A stretch of 61,638 nucleotides of DNA. Origin: Syntrophaceae bacterium (GTDB lineage: Bacteria; Desulfobacterota; Syntrophia; Syntrophales; Smithellaceae). Within the stretch, counting starts at the first letter, position 1. Each line of letters begins with the position of its first letter. Below, in pieces: positions 17,193 through 25,530 of the stretch. A program made the translations under genes and the position numbers. The notes under the pieces were generated by a model. It was given only the letters and a program-made list of their open reading frames with translations. It did no database searches and had not been told where the DNA came from. Where the stretch lies: contig WRPE01000012.1 of assembly GCA_009773315.1 (NCBI GenBank), positions 1 to 61,638 of the forward strand, read 5' to 3'.

Positions 17193-18781
17193 GCCTTTCT
17201 CCCTGCTTTCGTGTTGGAGGTTGCCTTGTTGGTCTGCACCATCCCTAATAGTTGATCTGCCGTCAGGTCATCCGAACCCGGCAATAATATGTCCGGGGAA
17301 AGCTGGCATGCCAGACGTGCAGCAAGCGCGCGATGGCGTTTCGCCTCCTCATCCTTACCGGTCCGCTCATAAATGTGGGAGATGCTGAAGTGGGCCAGAA
17401 TAAAATCCGGGTCCAGATAAATCGTTTTTTTGAACCACACCAACGCTTCTTCCAATTTTTCCTGGGTTTGTTGAATAATACCCATGGCATAATGCAGTTT
17501 ACTGTCCATCGGGTCATTTTGAAGGGCTTGCTCAGCCCATTTCCGGGCTTCATCGAGGTGTCCTGCGTTTGCCTCCAGGCAGGCCAGGCGGTATCGGGTC
17601 AAGGTGGAATCCGGTTTTTTTGCCAGGTATGCGAGAAAGCATTTGCGCGCGTCGTCATAGCGTCGCTCCTTCACATTCGCGTCCCCTTGCTCGTACAGAT
17701 TCGGTTCCTGTTTCTGGACAAGGGTTTCATGTTTCGGCCAGACGACTGCGGGCGCGTCAGGAACAGAAACGGCGGTCGGAACTGCTGAAACGGTGGCAGC
17801 TGTGACGTGTTCTTGCGGCGGCGCAGGATAATGTTTTTTCCGGGAAGGTTGCGGCAGAGCAAAAACAGACGGCGTCTCTTTCTGCTCCATCTGACCATGA
17901 CCATTGGCATAAAGGCCGGTTGCGGCAGGCAATCTTTCCATCCTTTGATAGACGACGGTCCCGTAGAAGACAAGCATCTGGAACTTGCTGTAGATTTCCA
18001 GATTCGTCTCGCTCGGCGCAACCATGAGCCAGCCGCCGGGGGACAGGCACTTGTGAAATCGATCCGCAATATCTTGAATAACAGGCGGGGGTAGATAGAT
18101 GGTAACGTTGCGGCACAGGATCAGATCGAGGTGGCTCGTATGGTTGAGGGTGGAGGGATATTTGTCTTCGGACAGATTGAGATAGGCAAAGGTGACCATT
18201 TCGCGAACGGCCGGGTCGAGAGTAAAGGAATCTCCTTTTCTGGAAAAGTACTTCTCCCGCGTCTGTGGGTCCGTATCGCGGAGAGACCATTCACGGTAAT
18301 GGCCGGCGGCGGCCCGTGTTAGAGCCTGACGATTGATATCCGTGGCCAGGATCATGATCTTCCAGCGTTCGACATCGGGCAGGAGCTCGCGCAGCAGAAT
18401 GGCAATAGTATAGGGTTCCTCTCCCGTGGCGCAGCCGGCGCTCCACAGATACAGGGTGCGATCCGTCCAGTGACGGGCGATCAAATCGGGAAGAATATTC
18501 CGGCGCAGGGCATTAATCTGCTCCAAATGCCGGAAAAAATAGCTTTCCCCAATAGTCAGTTTCTTGACGAGATAATCCCACAGCTCGCTGTCGGTGTCGG
18601 TAGCCATGAGCTGCGCAAGATATGAATAAATATCCGTGCATTTCGCCTGGGTGACCCCTTCTTTCAGAGCCCGGGCCAGAACGGTCCGCCGGGTTTCCCC
18701 GATGAGCATGCCCGTGCGGTTCTGGATCAGGTCCCGGAAGAAGGCGTAGTCCTTATCCTCAAGATGGAAAGATGTCGTCAT
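17189..18781 (-). CDS. cheR: CheR-type MCP methyltransferase with C-terminal TPR repeats (WspC-like)
   Basis: This 530-aa protein has a CheR N-terminal helical domain (about 1-80) and a SAM-dependent methyltransferase domain (about 85-285, with SAGCATGEEPYTIA as the SAM-binding loop and LILCRNVTIYL). A low-complexity linker (about 285-365) and tetratricopeptide repeats (about 370-500) follow. The TPR tail is typical of CheR proteins from Wsp/Frz-like systems, where it mediates protein contacts and specificity. It would methylate the poly-HAMP MCP. Both ends overlap adjacent cheW genes by ATGA junctions. Confidence 0.94.
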   Translation of the reverse strand: MTTSFHLEDKDYAFFRDLIQNRTGMLIGETRRTVLARALKEGVTQAKCTDIYSYLAQLMATDTDSELWDYLVKKLTIGESYFFRHLEQINALRRNILPDLIARHWTDRTLYLWSAGCATGEEPYTIAILLRELLPDVERWKIMILATDINRQALTRAAAGHYREWSLRDTDPQTREKYFSRKGDSFTLDPAVREMVTFAYLNLSEDKYPSTLNHTSHLDLILCRNVTIYLPPPVIQDIADRFHKCLSPGGWLMVAPSETNLEIYSKFQMLVFYGTVVYQRMERLPAATGLYANGHGQMEQKETPSVFALPQPSRKKHYPAPPQEHVTAATVSAVPTAVSVPDAPAVVWPKHETLVQKQEPNLYEQGDANVKERRYDDARKCFLAYLAKKPDSTLTRYRLACLEANAGHLDEARKWAEQALQNDPMDSKLHYAMGIIQQTQEKLEEALVWFKKTIYLDPDFILAHFSISHIYERTGKDEEAKRHRALAARLACQLSPDILLPGSDDLTADQLLGMVQTNKATSNTKAGRKA

Positions 18782-19278
18782 ATTGGCCCGTCGCTTACTT
18801 TTTTCAGCCGCTCAAAAAAGAGCCGTTCCGCGTCGAGAACCATGATCATGGCGTCATCCTGACGAATGATTGCCGCCAGAACGCGGGATTGGGAAAGCGC
18901 AGGACTGGGAGGTTCAACTTGCGCCTCGGTAAATTCCTGGATGCTCAGGACTTCATCAACGGCAACGGCAACCGTCTGTTGCTGCGATGCGATAATGAGG
19001 AGTCGATCCTGCAATTCCGGCTCTCGACTTTTTTGACCGAGGAGACACCGCAGATCAATGACGGTGATGGTCTGCCCGGCCATGTTGATGATACCGGACA
19101 GCCAGTCCGGCATTTCAGGAACGGGTGTAATCGCTACCATGCGTAAAACCCTTGTTACCTGAATCAACGGCAAGGCGTAATTTTGCCGGGCAATTCTGAA
19201 AAGCACATAATGGTGGGACTTGCCCTGGGCGTGCGGCGGTTGTGCTTTTTCTTGCCATGATAAAAGTGCCGAATGCAT
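18778..19278 (-). CDS. cheW: CheW-type coupling protein (WspB-like), first gene of the chemosensory operon
   Basis: This 166-aa protein is a CheW domain with a short N-terminal tail. Visible core segments include HHYVLFRIARQNYALPLIQV and SGIINMAGQTITVIDLR. The ATG at 19278 has AAAGGGA about 7 nt upstream and its stop overlaps the cheR start (ATGA). It is the first gene after the promoter at 19338-19366 and so begins the Wsp-like operon. Confidence 0.92.
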   Translation of the reverse strand: MHSALLSWQEKAQPPHAQGKSHHYVLFRIARQNYALPLIQVTRVLRMVAITPVPEMPDWLSGIINMAGQTITVIDLRCLLGQKSREPELQDRLLIIASQQQTVAVAVDEVLSIQEFTEAQVEPPSPALSQSRVLAAIIRQDDAMIMVLDAERLFFERLKKVSDGPI

Positions 19279-19318
19279 TGCCTGTCCCTTTCCGTTTGGA
19301 GATACAAAACAATATCGG

Positions 19319-19336
19319 ATCCATTTAAAGATGGAT
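19319..19336. promoter_or_regulatory. Inverted repeat at the predicted transcription start of the chemosensory operon
   Basis: ATCCAT (19319-19324) and ATGGAT (19331-19336) form a perfect 6-bp inverted repeat with a 6-nt spacer. It lies directly downstream of the -10 element of the promoter at 19338-19366 (read on the minus strand), so it overlaps the likely transcription start. This is where an operator for a repressor would sit. It could equally form a short 5' RNA hairpin. Confidence 0.4.
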
Positions 19337-19337
19337 A

Positions 19338-19366
19338 ACCATAGAGATTCACCGCTTACATGTCAA
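19338..19366 (-). promoter_or_regulatory. Sigma-70-type promoter of the Wsp-like chemosensory operon
   Basis: On the minus strand a perfect TTGACA -35 (19361-19366) is followed after 17 nt by TATGGT (19338-19343) as the -10. Transcription would start near 19330 and give a leader of about 50 nt before cheW. No comparable promoter was noticed between the following genes down to the diguanylate cyclase, in line with one transcript. Confidence 0.65.
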
Positions 19367-19414
19367 GCCAATAGTGGCATCAGCTGTTGTTTCCCATTCA
19401 AAATCGATAAAATA

Positions 19415-20788
19415 TCAATCGAATTGATACCCCTTCTCATGGAACAGCCGCAAACAAGTATCCACCACGTCGGGGTCATAGAGGATGCCGCTGTTCTTTT
19501 CGATCTCCTTCATAGCCGCATCAATGCCCAGGCTGGGACGATAGGGGCGGTGTGAAGCCATGGCTTCCACGACATCCGCCACAGCCATGATACGGGCCTC
19601 CATGCAAATTTCTTCCCCCTTCAGGTGCCGTGGATAGCCGGAACCGTCCAGCCGCTCGTGGTGCTGGTAAACAATCTCTGCCAGCGGCCACGGGGATTCC
19701 ACATCCTTCAGCATCTCGTACCCTATTCGGGCATGTTCTTTAATCAGGGAAAACTCGATTTCATGCAGTTTTGTCGGTTTGGCCAAAATCTCAGCAGGAA
19801 TCGATAGTTTTCCAATGTCATGGATGGAACCGGCCATGCGGATGCCGTCGATTTTCTCCTGCGGCAATCCCATCTCCGTAGCAATGGCACGAGCAAGGTC
19901 CGCCGAGCGGATCTGGTGGCCGGCCGTATAGGGATCTCTGGACTCTACGGCGGACCCCATGACCTGGATGGTCGTCTTCACCGCCCGTCTTAATTGTTCA
20001 AGCGATGCGAGAAGTTGTTCCTCCGTCTGCTTGCGGTTGGTGATGTCGCCCATAAAGTTCAACGTAGCAGGTTTCCCTTTCCAGTTTATCCTGACGGTTT
20101 CCAACTCTACCCAACGGACATCGCCGTTTTTATGAATAACCCGAAAAGAATACTGCCGAGGAATATTCTCACCATTGAGGCGTCTGAGATATCTGTCCAT
20201 GACCATGTCGCGGTCATCCGTATAAATGAACTCGACAAATGGCATTGACGCGAATTCCTCGCGGGAATAACCAGTTAGCATGGCAGTCTTGGGATTAAGG
20301 AACACCAGCTTACCACCCTGAGCAACAAAAATAGCCTCGCCGGCATTCTCAAAGAGGGTTCGATATTTCTCTTCGCTCTCCCGCAGCTCGTCCTCCATCC
20401 GCCTGCGGTCGGTGATGTCACGGGTTACGCCAAGAATACCAACCGGTTGCTGATCTTCGTTTCGGATAAACGAAAACTTCATCTCCGTCCACACGGTGGT
20501 CCCGTCTTTTCGATTCACTTCCAGTTGAAGCGTCCGGGATATGGGAATATCCGGATGTTCGGATTTTTCCAGTTCCATGACCTCCGACAGGGTCTTCCTG
20601 GCCAGATCCCAGGAGGTGGGCGTCAACGTCTTAATAGCCGGTTGTTTCAATGCCTCTTCCGGTTCATATCCTCTGAGGAATTTTACGGAAGGGCTGATAT
20701 AGGTATAATTCAGATTCATATCTAAAATGAAAATGACATCACTGACATTATCAGCGAGCAGGCGATATTTGTTTTCACTTTCCTTCAA
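19415..20788 (-). CDS. PAS-PAS-HD-GYP c-di-GMP phosphodiesterase (probably the 3' part of a frameshifted MEDS-PAS-HD-GYP gene)
   Basis: Clear coding sequence begins near 20788 with KESENKYRLLADNV, the start of a PAS domain. A second PAS domain with a PAC-like tail follows, then an HD-GYP domain with HDIGK and an intact HHERLDGSGYP motif. No start codon with a Shine-Dalgarno is found. A TTG at 20788 is possible, and the open frame upstream to 20884 only shadows the MEDS gene. The MEDS frame runs into this one around 20790 with a one-base offset, so the two are most likely one broken or misread gene. The HD-GYP domain is a close paralog of the one at 1.8-2.3 kb. Confidence 0.8.
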   Translation of the reverse strand: MKESENKYRLLADNVSDVIFILDMNLNYTYISPSVKFLRGYEPEEALKQPAIKTLTPTSWDLARKTLSEVMELEKSEHPDIPISRTLQLEVNRKDGTTVWTEMKFSFIRNEDQQPVGILGVTRDITDRRRMEDELRESEEKYRTLFENAGEAIFVAQGGKLVFLNPKTAMLTGYSREEFASMPFVEFIYTDDRDMVMDRYLRRLNGENIPRQYSFRVIHKNGDVRWVELETVRINWKGKPATLNFMGDITNRKQTEEQLLASLEQLRRAVKTTIQVMGSAVESRDPYTAGHQIRSADLARAIATEMGLPQEKIDGIRMAGSIHDIGKLSIPAEILAKPTKLHEIEFSLIKEHARIGYEMLKDVESPWPLAEIVYQHHERLDGSGYPRHLKGEEICMEARIMAVADVVEAMASHRPYRPSLGIDAAMKEIEKNSGILYDPDVVDTCLRLFHEKGYQFD

Positions 20789-21224
20789 CCGCGATACGTT
20801 CGTTGATCCCCGGAATCTTTGCCAGGGCCCAGAGCATCTCCGCCGTTCCCCGCACGTTTCTCTGGCCGTTTTGCAGGTTCTCATTCCAGATATCGTTATG
20901 GGCCTTCAGCATGTCCTGTGGGGAAAAGTGGCCCTCGGGATAGTACAACTCGTGGGGATGAAACAGTTTGAAGGAATCCGGGTCGGGACGTTCGACATCC
21001 GGACACAGCGCATGGACACTGTCGAGCGCGTGATCGTAATGCTTCTCGTCGGGGCAACAGACGAGAAGCTCTCGTTCCCGAAGGCCCTGGGCGAGGTAAC
21101 CGAACATGATCAAGTCTCTTTCAGCCTCTGATTCGTACAGCCCGCAGAAATGCGTGCCCCAATTGCAGGTGTATCCGCCGAATCCAAGACTCATGACTGC
21201 AAGATCCGAAGTTCTCAGATGCAT
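20775..21224 (-). CDS. MEDS-domain sensory protein (probably the 5' part of a frameshifted gene)
   Basis: This 149-aa product resembles the MEDS domain (DcmR-type sensory domain of methanogens and methylotrophs). It contains GTHFCGLYESEAERDLIMFGYLAQGL-type sequence near its start, followed by the LLVCCPDE and HPHELYYPEG segments. The ATG at 21224 has an excellent AAGGAGG. The frame stops at 20775-20777, just inside the beginning of the PAS-HD-GYP coding sequence in another frame. MEDS domains are often N-terminal to PAS or kinase modules, which supports a single ancestral protein. The ligand is unknown; redox or small-molecule sensing has been suggested for the family. Confidence 0.75.
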   Translation of the reverse strand: MHLRTSDLAVMSLGFGGYTCNWGTHFCGLYESEAERDLIMFGYLAQGLRERELLVCCPDEKHYDHALDSVHALCPDVERPDPDSFKLFHPHELYYPEGHFSPQDMLKAHNDIWNENLQNGQRNVRGTAEMLWALAKIPGINERIAVEGK

Positions 21225-21260
21225 GACACCCTCCTTGATGTTGGCCTAATTTGTGTTGAT

Positions 21261-21288
21261 ATTATAACCCACAAGATTAAAAAGTCCA
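21261..21288 (-). promoter_or_regulatory. Promoter candidate for the MEDS/HD-GYP gene
   Basis: On the minus strand TGGACT (21283-21288) is followed after 16 nt by a perfect TATAAT (21261-21266). It lies 37 nt upstream of the MEDS gene start, in the AT-rich divergent region. Confidence 0.55.
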
Positions 21289-21302
21289 CCAAATTAAAAT
21301 AA

Positions 21303-21331
21303 TTGACAAATCCGGTCCTTAGTAATAACAT
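21303..21331 (+). promoter_or_regulatory. Promoter candidate for the rfaE1 operon
   Basis: A perfect TTGACA (21303-21308) is followed after 17 nt by TAACAT (21326-21331). It faces away from the minus-strand promoter about 20 nt distant and drives the plus-strand housekeeping operon, leaving a leader of about 75 nt. Confidence 0.55.
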
Positions 21332-21415
21332 CCCCCAACTTTTTAAATCAAAAACCTAGCGCATACGGCGCTTTTTTCTTTTTAGGATCTTAATTTTTCA
21401 GGAGTTTTTTGACAC

Positions 21416-22405
21416 GTGGATAAGCGGATCGCGAAAAAAAAAGCTTTGGAAATCATTGCGAATTTCCCGAGTTCCGGTGTGCTGGTCGTCGGAGATGTCA
21501 TGGTCGATCATTTCATCTGGGGTAAGGTAGCGCGAATTTCCCCGGAGGCGCCGGTGCCGGTGGTCGATGTTCAGAAAGACTCTGTGATGCTGGGCGGCTG
21601 TGCCAATGTGCTCAATACGATCTATGCCATGGGCGGCCGGGTTTTTGTGGCCGGTGTGATCGGCGCTGATGAAATCGGCAAGGGTTTAATCAAACAGTTG
21701 AGAGAACGGGACATCGATACGGGCGGTATTATTGTTGAGAAGGGAAGGCCGACAACGCTCAAGACGAGAATTGTCGCACATGGACAGCAAATCGTTCGAT
21801 TTGACCAGGAAAGCAGAAGGCCTATCCCCGGGGCCAGTTGCAACAAAATTCTTGCCTATGTGAAATCCCTGCGCGGCAAGATCGGCGCCATCGTGATATC
21901 CGATTACAGCAAAGGTGTCGTATCGAGGGAGCTGATTGAAGGTATAAAAAGTATTGCCGGGGATTCAAAGATATTTTTGTGTGTTGATCCGAAGCAAAAT
22001 GATTTTTCGATTTACGCGGGCGCCCATGTCATTACGCCCAATCATCATGAAGCCCAGCGCGCCGCCGGTATGGAGATTATCAGCGGGGATGATCTTTTAA
22101 CGCTGGGGGAAATGCTGCTTGCAAAATTTGATTTCCAGGCCCTGCTGGTGACGCGGGGTGAAGAAGGCATGAGCCTTTTCGAAAAGGGGCGTAAGATCGA
22201 CCACACGCACTTTCCGGCGCAAGCGAAGGAAGTTTACGATGTGACGGGCGCGGGGGATACCGTCATCGGTGTGCTGGCGCTGGCGCTGGCTGCGCAGGCG
22301 AATCTGAAGGAGGCAACATCTCTGGCCAATCACGCCGCGGGTATTGTTGTAGGTAAGGTGGGAACGTCCACGGTCTCCAGGGAAGAATTGATCAGCGTAT
22401 TATGA
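21416..22405 (+). CDS. rfaE1: D-glycero-beta-D-manno-heptose-7-phosphate kinase (RfaE1/HldE kinase domain)
   Basis: This 329-aa PfkB-family sugar kinase phosphorylates heptose 7-phosphate at C1, a step in ADP-heptose synthesis for the LPS inner core. Signatures are GGCANVLNTIYAMGG (substrate side) and the C-terminal PfkB motif DVTGAGDTVIG with the catalytic Asp. The length equals the kinase half of bifunctional HldE, so the adenylyltransferase must be encoded elsewhere. The start is GTG at 21416, with AGGAG about 11 nt upstream, a long spacing. The stop overlaps the next gene's ATG. Confidence 0.92.
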   Translation: MDKRIAKKKALEIIANFPSSGVLVVGDVMVDHFIWGKVARISPEAPVPVVDVQKDSVMLGGCANVLNTIYAMGGRVFVAGVIGADEIGKGLIKQLRERDIDTGGIIVEKGRPTTLKTRIVAHGQQIVRFDQESRRPIPGASCNKILAYVKSLRGKIGAIVISDYSKGVVSRELIEGIKSIAGDSKIFLCVDPKQNDFSIYAGAHVITPNHHEAQRAAGMEIISGDDLLTLGEMLLAKFDFQALLVTRGEEGMSLFEKGRKIDHTHFPAQAKEVYDVTGAGDTVIGVLALALAAQANLKEATSLANHAAGIVVGKVGTSTVSREELISVL

Positions 22406-22938
22406 GCAAACCGACGCAAGCCCTGCCGGTCAAACTGGTCTTCAGCGTTTTTGCCCCGGCGGCCGGGACATTAAACGATACCATCAACAGGTTGTCGGCT
22501 CTTTATGGTCAGCCTGATTTTGTTAGCGAACAGATACGCTTTGATTATACGGATTATTATAACCCGGAAATGGGGCAGGGGCTTGTCCGGCGCTTTTTGT
22601 CGATGGAAAAATTAATCCGGCCGGAAGCATTACCGGATATCAAGCTTACGACGAATGATATTGAAAAAGAATCGGCCGTTGATGATCGCAGGCACGTGAA
22701 CATTGATCCCGGTTATCTGTCTCAGGCGCATCTGATTCTGGCCACCGGTAAGGGTTATTCGCACAGGCCTTATTTGCGCGACGGAATTTACGCGGATCTG
22801 ACATTGATTTATCAGGGAAAGAAGTTTTGTGCTCTGCCCTGGACGTATCCGGATTACGCAGACGAGAAGCAGTTATCCATGTTAAGCGCTATCCGGTCGC
22901 GGTATTTATTGCAATTGAAAATGGCTGAGCCGATATAG
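22402..22938 (+). CDS. DUF4416 family protein
   Basis: The 178-aa protein has no membrane segment or signal peptide. Sequence features such as IRFDYTDYYNPEMG, a conserved HVNIDPGYL and the C-terminal ALPWTYPDY identify the DUF4416 family, which has no established function. It starts with an ATGA overlap with the heptose kinase and precedes yicC and gmk, an order I associate with deltaproteobacterial genomes. Confidence 0.88.
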   Translation: MSKPTQALPVKLVFSVFAPAAGTLNDTINRLSALYGQPDFVSEQIRFDYTDYYNPEMGQGLVRRFLSMEKLIRPEALPDIKLTTNDIEKESAVDDRRHVNIDPGYLSQAHLILATGKGYSHRPYLRDGIYADLTLIYQGKKFCALPWTYPDYADEKQLSMLSAIRSRYLLQLKMAEPI

Positions 22939-22968
22939 AACAAAATAATTTCGCAAGAAGGTTTGAAC

Positions 22969-23847
22969 ATGATTAAAAGTATGACCGGTTACGGCCGGGT
23001 GGAAGCGCTTTGTGACGGCCGGAATATTGTGGTGGAAGCCAAATCCGTCAACCATCGCTTTCTGGAAATTGCTCTCAGGATGCCCGCCGCGATTTACCCG
23101 CTGGAGATGGAATATAAAAAGAAAATAGGGGAAAGATTCAAACGCGGCCGCATTGATATTTCGATCCGGTTGGAGGGAGAAGGCGCCGAACCATCCAGGG
23201 TGAATTTGAATATGGAGGTTGCGCGCAACTACTTTGATGTTTTGATCCGGCTGAAAAATGAATTCAATATACAAGAGCCGATCAGTCTTAAGAACCTCAG
23301 CAGCTTTCGGGATATTTTCACGCCGCCTGCGGAAACGCAGTTGGATGCCGCTTTTTTAAATCAGGTGGAGATGACGCTGCAAGAAGCGTTGTCGATGCTG
23401 GTCAACATGAGACAGGATGAGGGGATTTCGTTGTTCTCGGATATGCAAATGAGACTTCGGGCCATTGGCGAGACGATGGAAACCATTCGGTCGCGCGCGC
23501 CGCAGGTTGTGCTGGATTATCAGAAGCGTCTTGCAGACAGGATTAAAGAACTGACGGCGGGATTCGATCTTGACGCTGCCCGTCTGGCTCAGGAAGTGGC
23601 GCTTATGGCGGATCGATGCGATATCACTGAAGAGATTGTCCGGATGCAGAGCCATATAAGTCAATTTGAAACTCTACTGCAAAGCGACGAGGCGGAAGGC
23701 AGGAAGATCGACTTCCTTCTGCAGGAAATGAACCGTGAAATTAATACGATCGGGTCCAAAGGCAATGATGTGGAAATTGCCCGTCTGGTCATCGACGCCA
23801 AAAGTGAGCTGGGCAAGTTGCGCGAGCAGGCGCAGAATATCGAGTAG
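22969..23847 (+). CDS. YicC family endoribonuclease
   Basis: This 292-aa protein is a full-length YicC-family member. The N-terminal IKSMTGYGR and the C-terminal block FLLQEMNREINTIGSKGND with LVIDAKSELGKLREQ-type ending are diagnostic. YicC proteins have been described as endoribonucleases acting on small RNAs and mRNAs. The ATG at 22969 follows AAGAAGG; a TTG two codons upstream is less likely. It is followed by gmk, as in many bacteria. Confidence 0.92.
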   Translation: MIKSMTGYGRVEALCDGRNIVVEAKSVNHRFLEIALRMPAAIYPLEMEYKKKIGERFKRGRIDISIRLEGEGAEPSRVNLNMEVARNYFDVLIRLKNEFNIQEPISLKNLSSFRDIFTPPAETQLDAAFLNQVEMTLQEALSMLVNMRQDEGISLFSDMQMRLRAIGETMETIRSRAPQVVLDYQKRLADRIKELTAGFDLDAARLAQEVALMADRCDITEEIVRMQSHISQFETLLQSDEAEGRKIDFLLQEMNREINTIGSKGNDVEIARLVIDAKSELGKLREQAQNIE

Positions 23848-23851
23848 GACT

Positions 23852-24463
23852 ATGTGGGATCAGGGATTGTTCATCGTGCTGTCCGCGCCTTCAGGGGCGG
23901 GAAAAAGCAGTATTTGCCGAAGGTTGCTTGCGGCATGTCCTGAAATTGAATTTTCCGTTTCCTATACCTCAAGGACGCCGCGCCCCAATGAGGTGAACGG
24001 AAAGGACTATCATTTTATTTCCCGTGAAGATTTTCAGCGACGGATTGATCAGGGTGAGTTTGTCGAATGGATAGAGAATTACGGACACTTTTATGGTACG
24101 TCCGGCAAGGCGATGCATGACATTTTAGGCAAAGGAAAAGATTTATTGCTTGATATCGAGCCGCGTGGGGCAAAAGAAATTAAGAAAAAATTTAAAGACG
24201 GCATTTTTGTTTTTGTGCTCCCTCCTTCTTTAGACGAGCTTCTGAATCGGCTGAAAAAGCGGGGACATGAAAGCCCGGAAGCGATAAAAACACGGTTTAC
24301 GCAAGCCGAGAGTGAATTAAAAGAAGTTTTGTGGTATGACTACACCGTTTTTAACGAAGATCTGGAAACGGCTGCCCGAGAGCTGATTGCGATTTACCGC
24401 GCAGAGAAATGTAAAACAAACCGTTTACACGGTAAAATCGATCGTTTTTTAAAATCATGTTAG
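23852..24463 (+). CDS. gmk: Guanylate kinase
   Basis: This 203-aa enzyme converts GMP and ATP to GDP and ADP. The P-loop SAPSGAGKSS lies near residue 10, SYTSRTPRPNEVNGKDYHF binds GMP, and the lid region follows. The start at 23852 (MWDQGLF) is chosen because it places the P-loop at the usual distance and begins 4 nt after the yicC stop. The longer open frame upstream only shadows yicC. Confidence 0.96.
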   Translation: MWDQGLFIVLSAPSGAGKSSICRRLLAACPEIEFSVSYTSRTPRPNEVNGKDYHFISREDFQRRIDQGEFVEWIENYGHFYGTSGKAMHDILGKGKDLLLDIEPRGAKEIKKKFKDGIFVFVLPPSLDELLNRLKKRGHESPEAIKTRFTQAESELKEVLWYDYTVFNEDLETAARELIAIYRAEKCKTNRLHGKIDRFLKSC

Positions 24464-24491
24464 ATAGAGATGTTCAGGAGGTATCAGATTC

Positions 24492-24761
24492 ATGGCAAGA
24501 ATTACAGTAGAAGATTCCTTATTGGTGGCCGAAACCCGATTTGGTCTGGTGTCGCTGGCTTCCAAGCGGGCGCGCCAGTTGCTCAAAGGTTCCAAACCGC
24601 TCATGGAAAGTAAAAATCGGGAAATTGTTCTGGCGCTAAGAGAAATTGCGGCAGGGAGGGTTGTTTACGCCCATCCTGAATTTTTAAAAGGATCCCAGGA
24701 AGATTTTAAACCGATTCCGGACAACACAGAGTTCATTGGCGATGAAGAATATCTCGAGTAG
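24492..24761 (+). CDS. rpoZ: DNA-directed RNA polymerase subunit omega
   Basis: This 89-aa protein matches the omega subunit, which chaperones beta-prime during core assembly and takes part in ppGpp binding in some bacteria. MARITVEDSL at the N-terminus and the helix LVSLASKRARQLLKGS with NREIVLALREIAAG are characteristic. A perfect AGGAGG precedes the ATG. Its 3' end overlaps the start of pyrF by 20 nt. gmk-rpoZ adjacency is widespread. Confidence 0.95.
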   Translation: MARITVEDSLLVAETRFGLVSLASKRARQLLKGSKPLMESKNREIVLALREIAAGRVVYAHPEFLKGSQEDFKPIPDNTEFIGDEEYLE

Positions 24762-25500
24762 AGAACCCGCAGATAAGCTGATTTTTGCTTTGGATGCCGC
24801 CGGATACGAGGAGGCCTTGTCCTGGATAGAGCTTCTTTCCGGTCATGTGGGCATGTTTAAAGTCGGCAAGGAATTGTTTACATCTGTCGGGCCGAAGATT
24901 GTTGAAAGCATCAAGCAAAAAGGCAGCCGGGTATTTCTGGATTTGAAATTTCACGATATTCCCAATACGGTGGCCCGCGCCGCTGAAGCTGCCGTTGGAT
25001 TGAATGTGGATATGTTCAACATCCATGCGTCGGGCGGCGCGAGGATGATTCGGGAAACCGTCGACGCTGTGGCCGCCTGCGCCGAAAAGCGCGGCATCGA
25101 AAGCCCCGTTGTTCTGGCGGTGACGGTGTTGACCAGTTTGAATAACAGCGATCTTGCGGAAATTGGATTTGAAACCACCACGAATGATTTAGTGCTTCGC
25201 CTGGCGAAAATGGCGCAAAAGTCGGGGGCGTCAGGCGTTGTGGCCTCGCCCCAGGATATTGTTGCGCTTCGACGTGATTTGGGAGAAGATTTTGTTATTG
25301 TGACGCCGGGCATCCGTAGCGCCGACGAGCCGGTAAAAGATGATCAAAAAAGGACGCTCAGTGCCTTTGAGGCGATTCAGGCAGGCGCCGATTACATTGT
25401 TGTCGGCAGACCCATCCGACAGGCCAAAGATCCGCTCACCGCATGCCGCCGGATCAGCCAGGAGATTGCCGACGGTCTGGCTTGCCAAAACAGCATATGA
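24742..25500 (+). CDS. pyrF: Orotidine 5'-phosphate decarboxylase
   Basis: This TIM-barrel enzyme of about 252 aa decarboxylates OMP to UMP, the last step of de novo UMP synthesis. The catalytic Lys-Asp-Lys-Asp network is visible in FLDLKFHDIPNT, and the phosphate-binding end is TPGIRSADEP with IVVGRPIRQAKDP. The ATG at 24742 lies inside rpoZ in another frame and a TTG at 24736 is an alternative. Neither has a strong ribosome binding site, so translational coupling to rpoZ is likely. Confidence 0.95.
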   Translation: MKNISSREPADKLIFALDAAGYEEALSWIELLSGHVGMFKVGKELFTSVGPKIVESIKQKGSRVFLDLKFHDIPNTVARAAEAAVGLNVDMFNIHASGGARMIRETVDAVAACAEKRGIESPVVLAVTVLTSLNNSDLAEIGFETTTNDLVLRLAKMAQKSGASGVVASPQDIVALRRDLGEDFVIVTPGIRSADEPVKDDQKRTLSAFEAIQAGADYIVVGRPIRQAKDPLTACRRISQEIADGLACQNSI

Positions 25501-25530
25501 TTATTTCGTTTTGTGAATAGAAGGCAAAGT

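Noticed and set aside
20789-20884. Upstream extension of the HD-GYP open frame to the ATG at 20884
   Set aside because: The added residues are Arg/Cys-rich and mirror the MEDS gene in another frame; there is no ribosome binding site.
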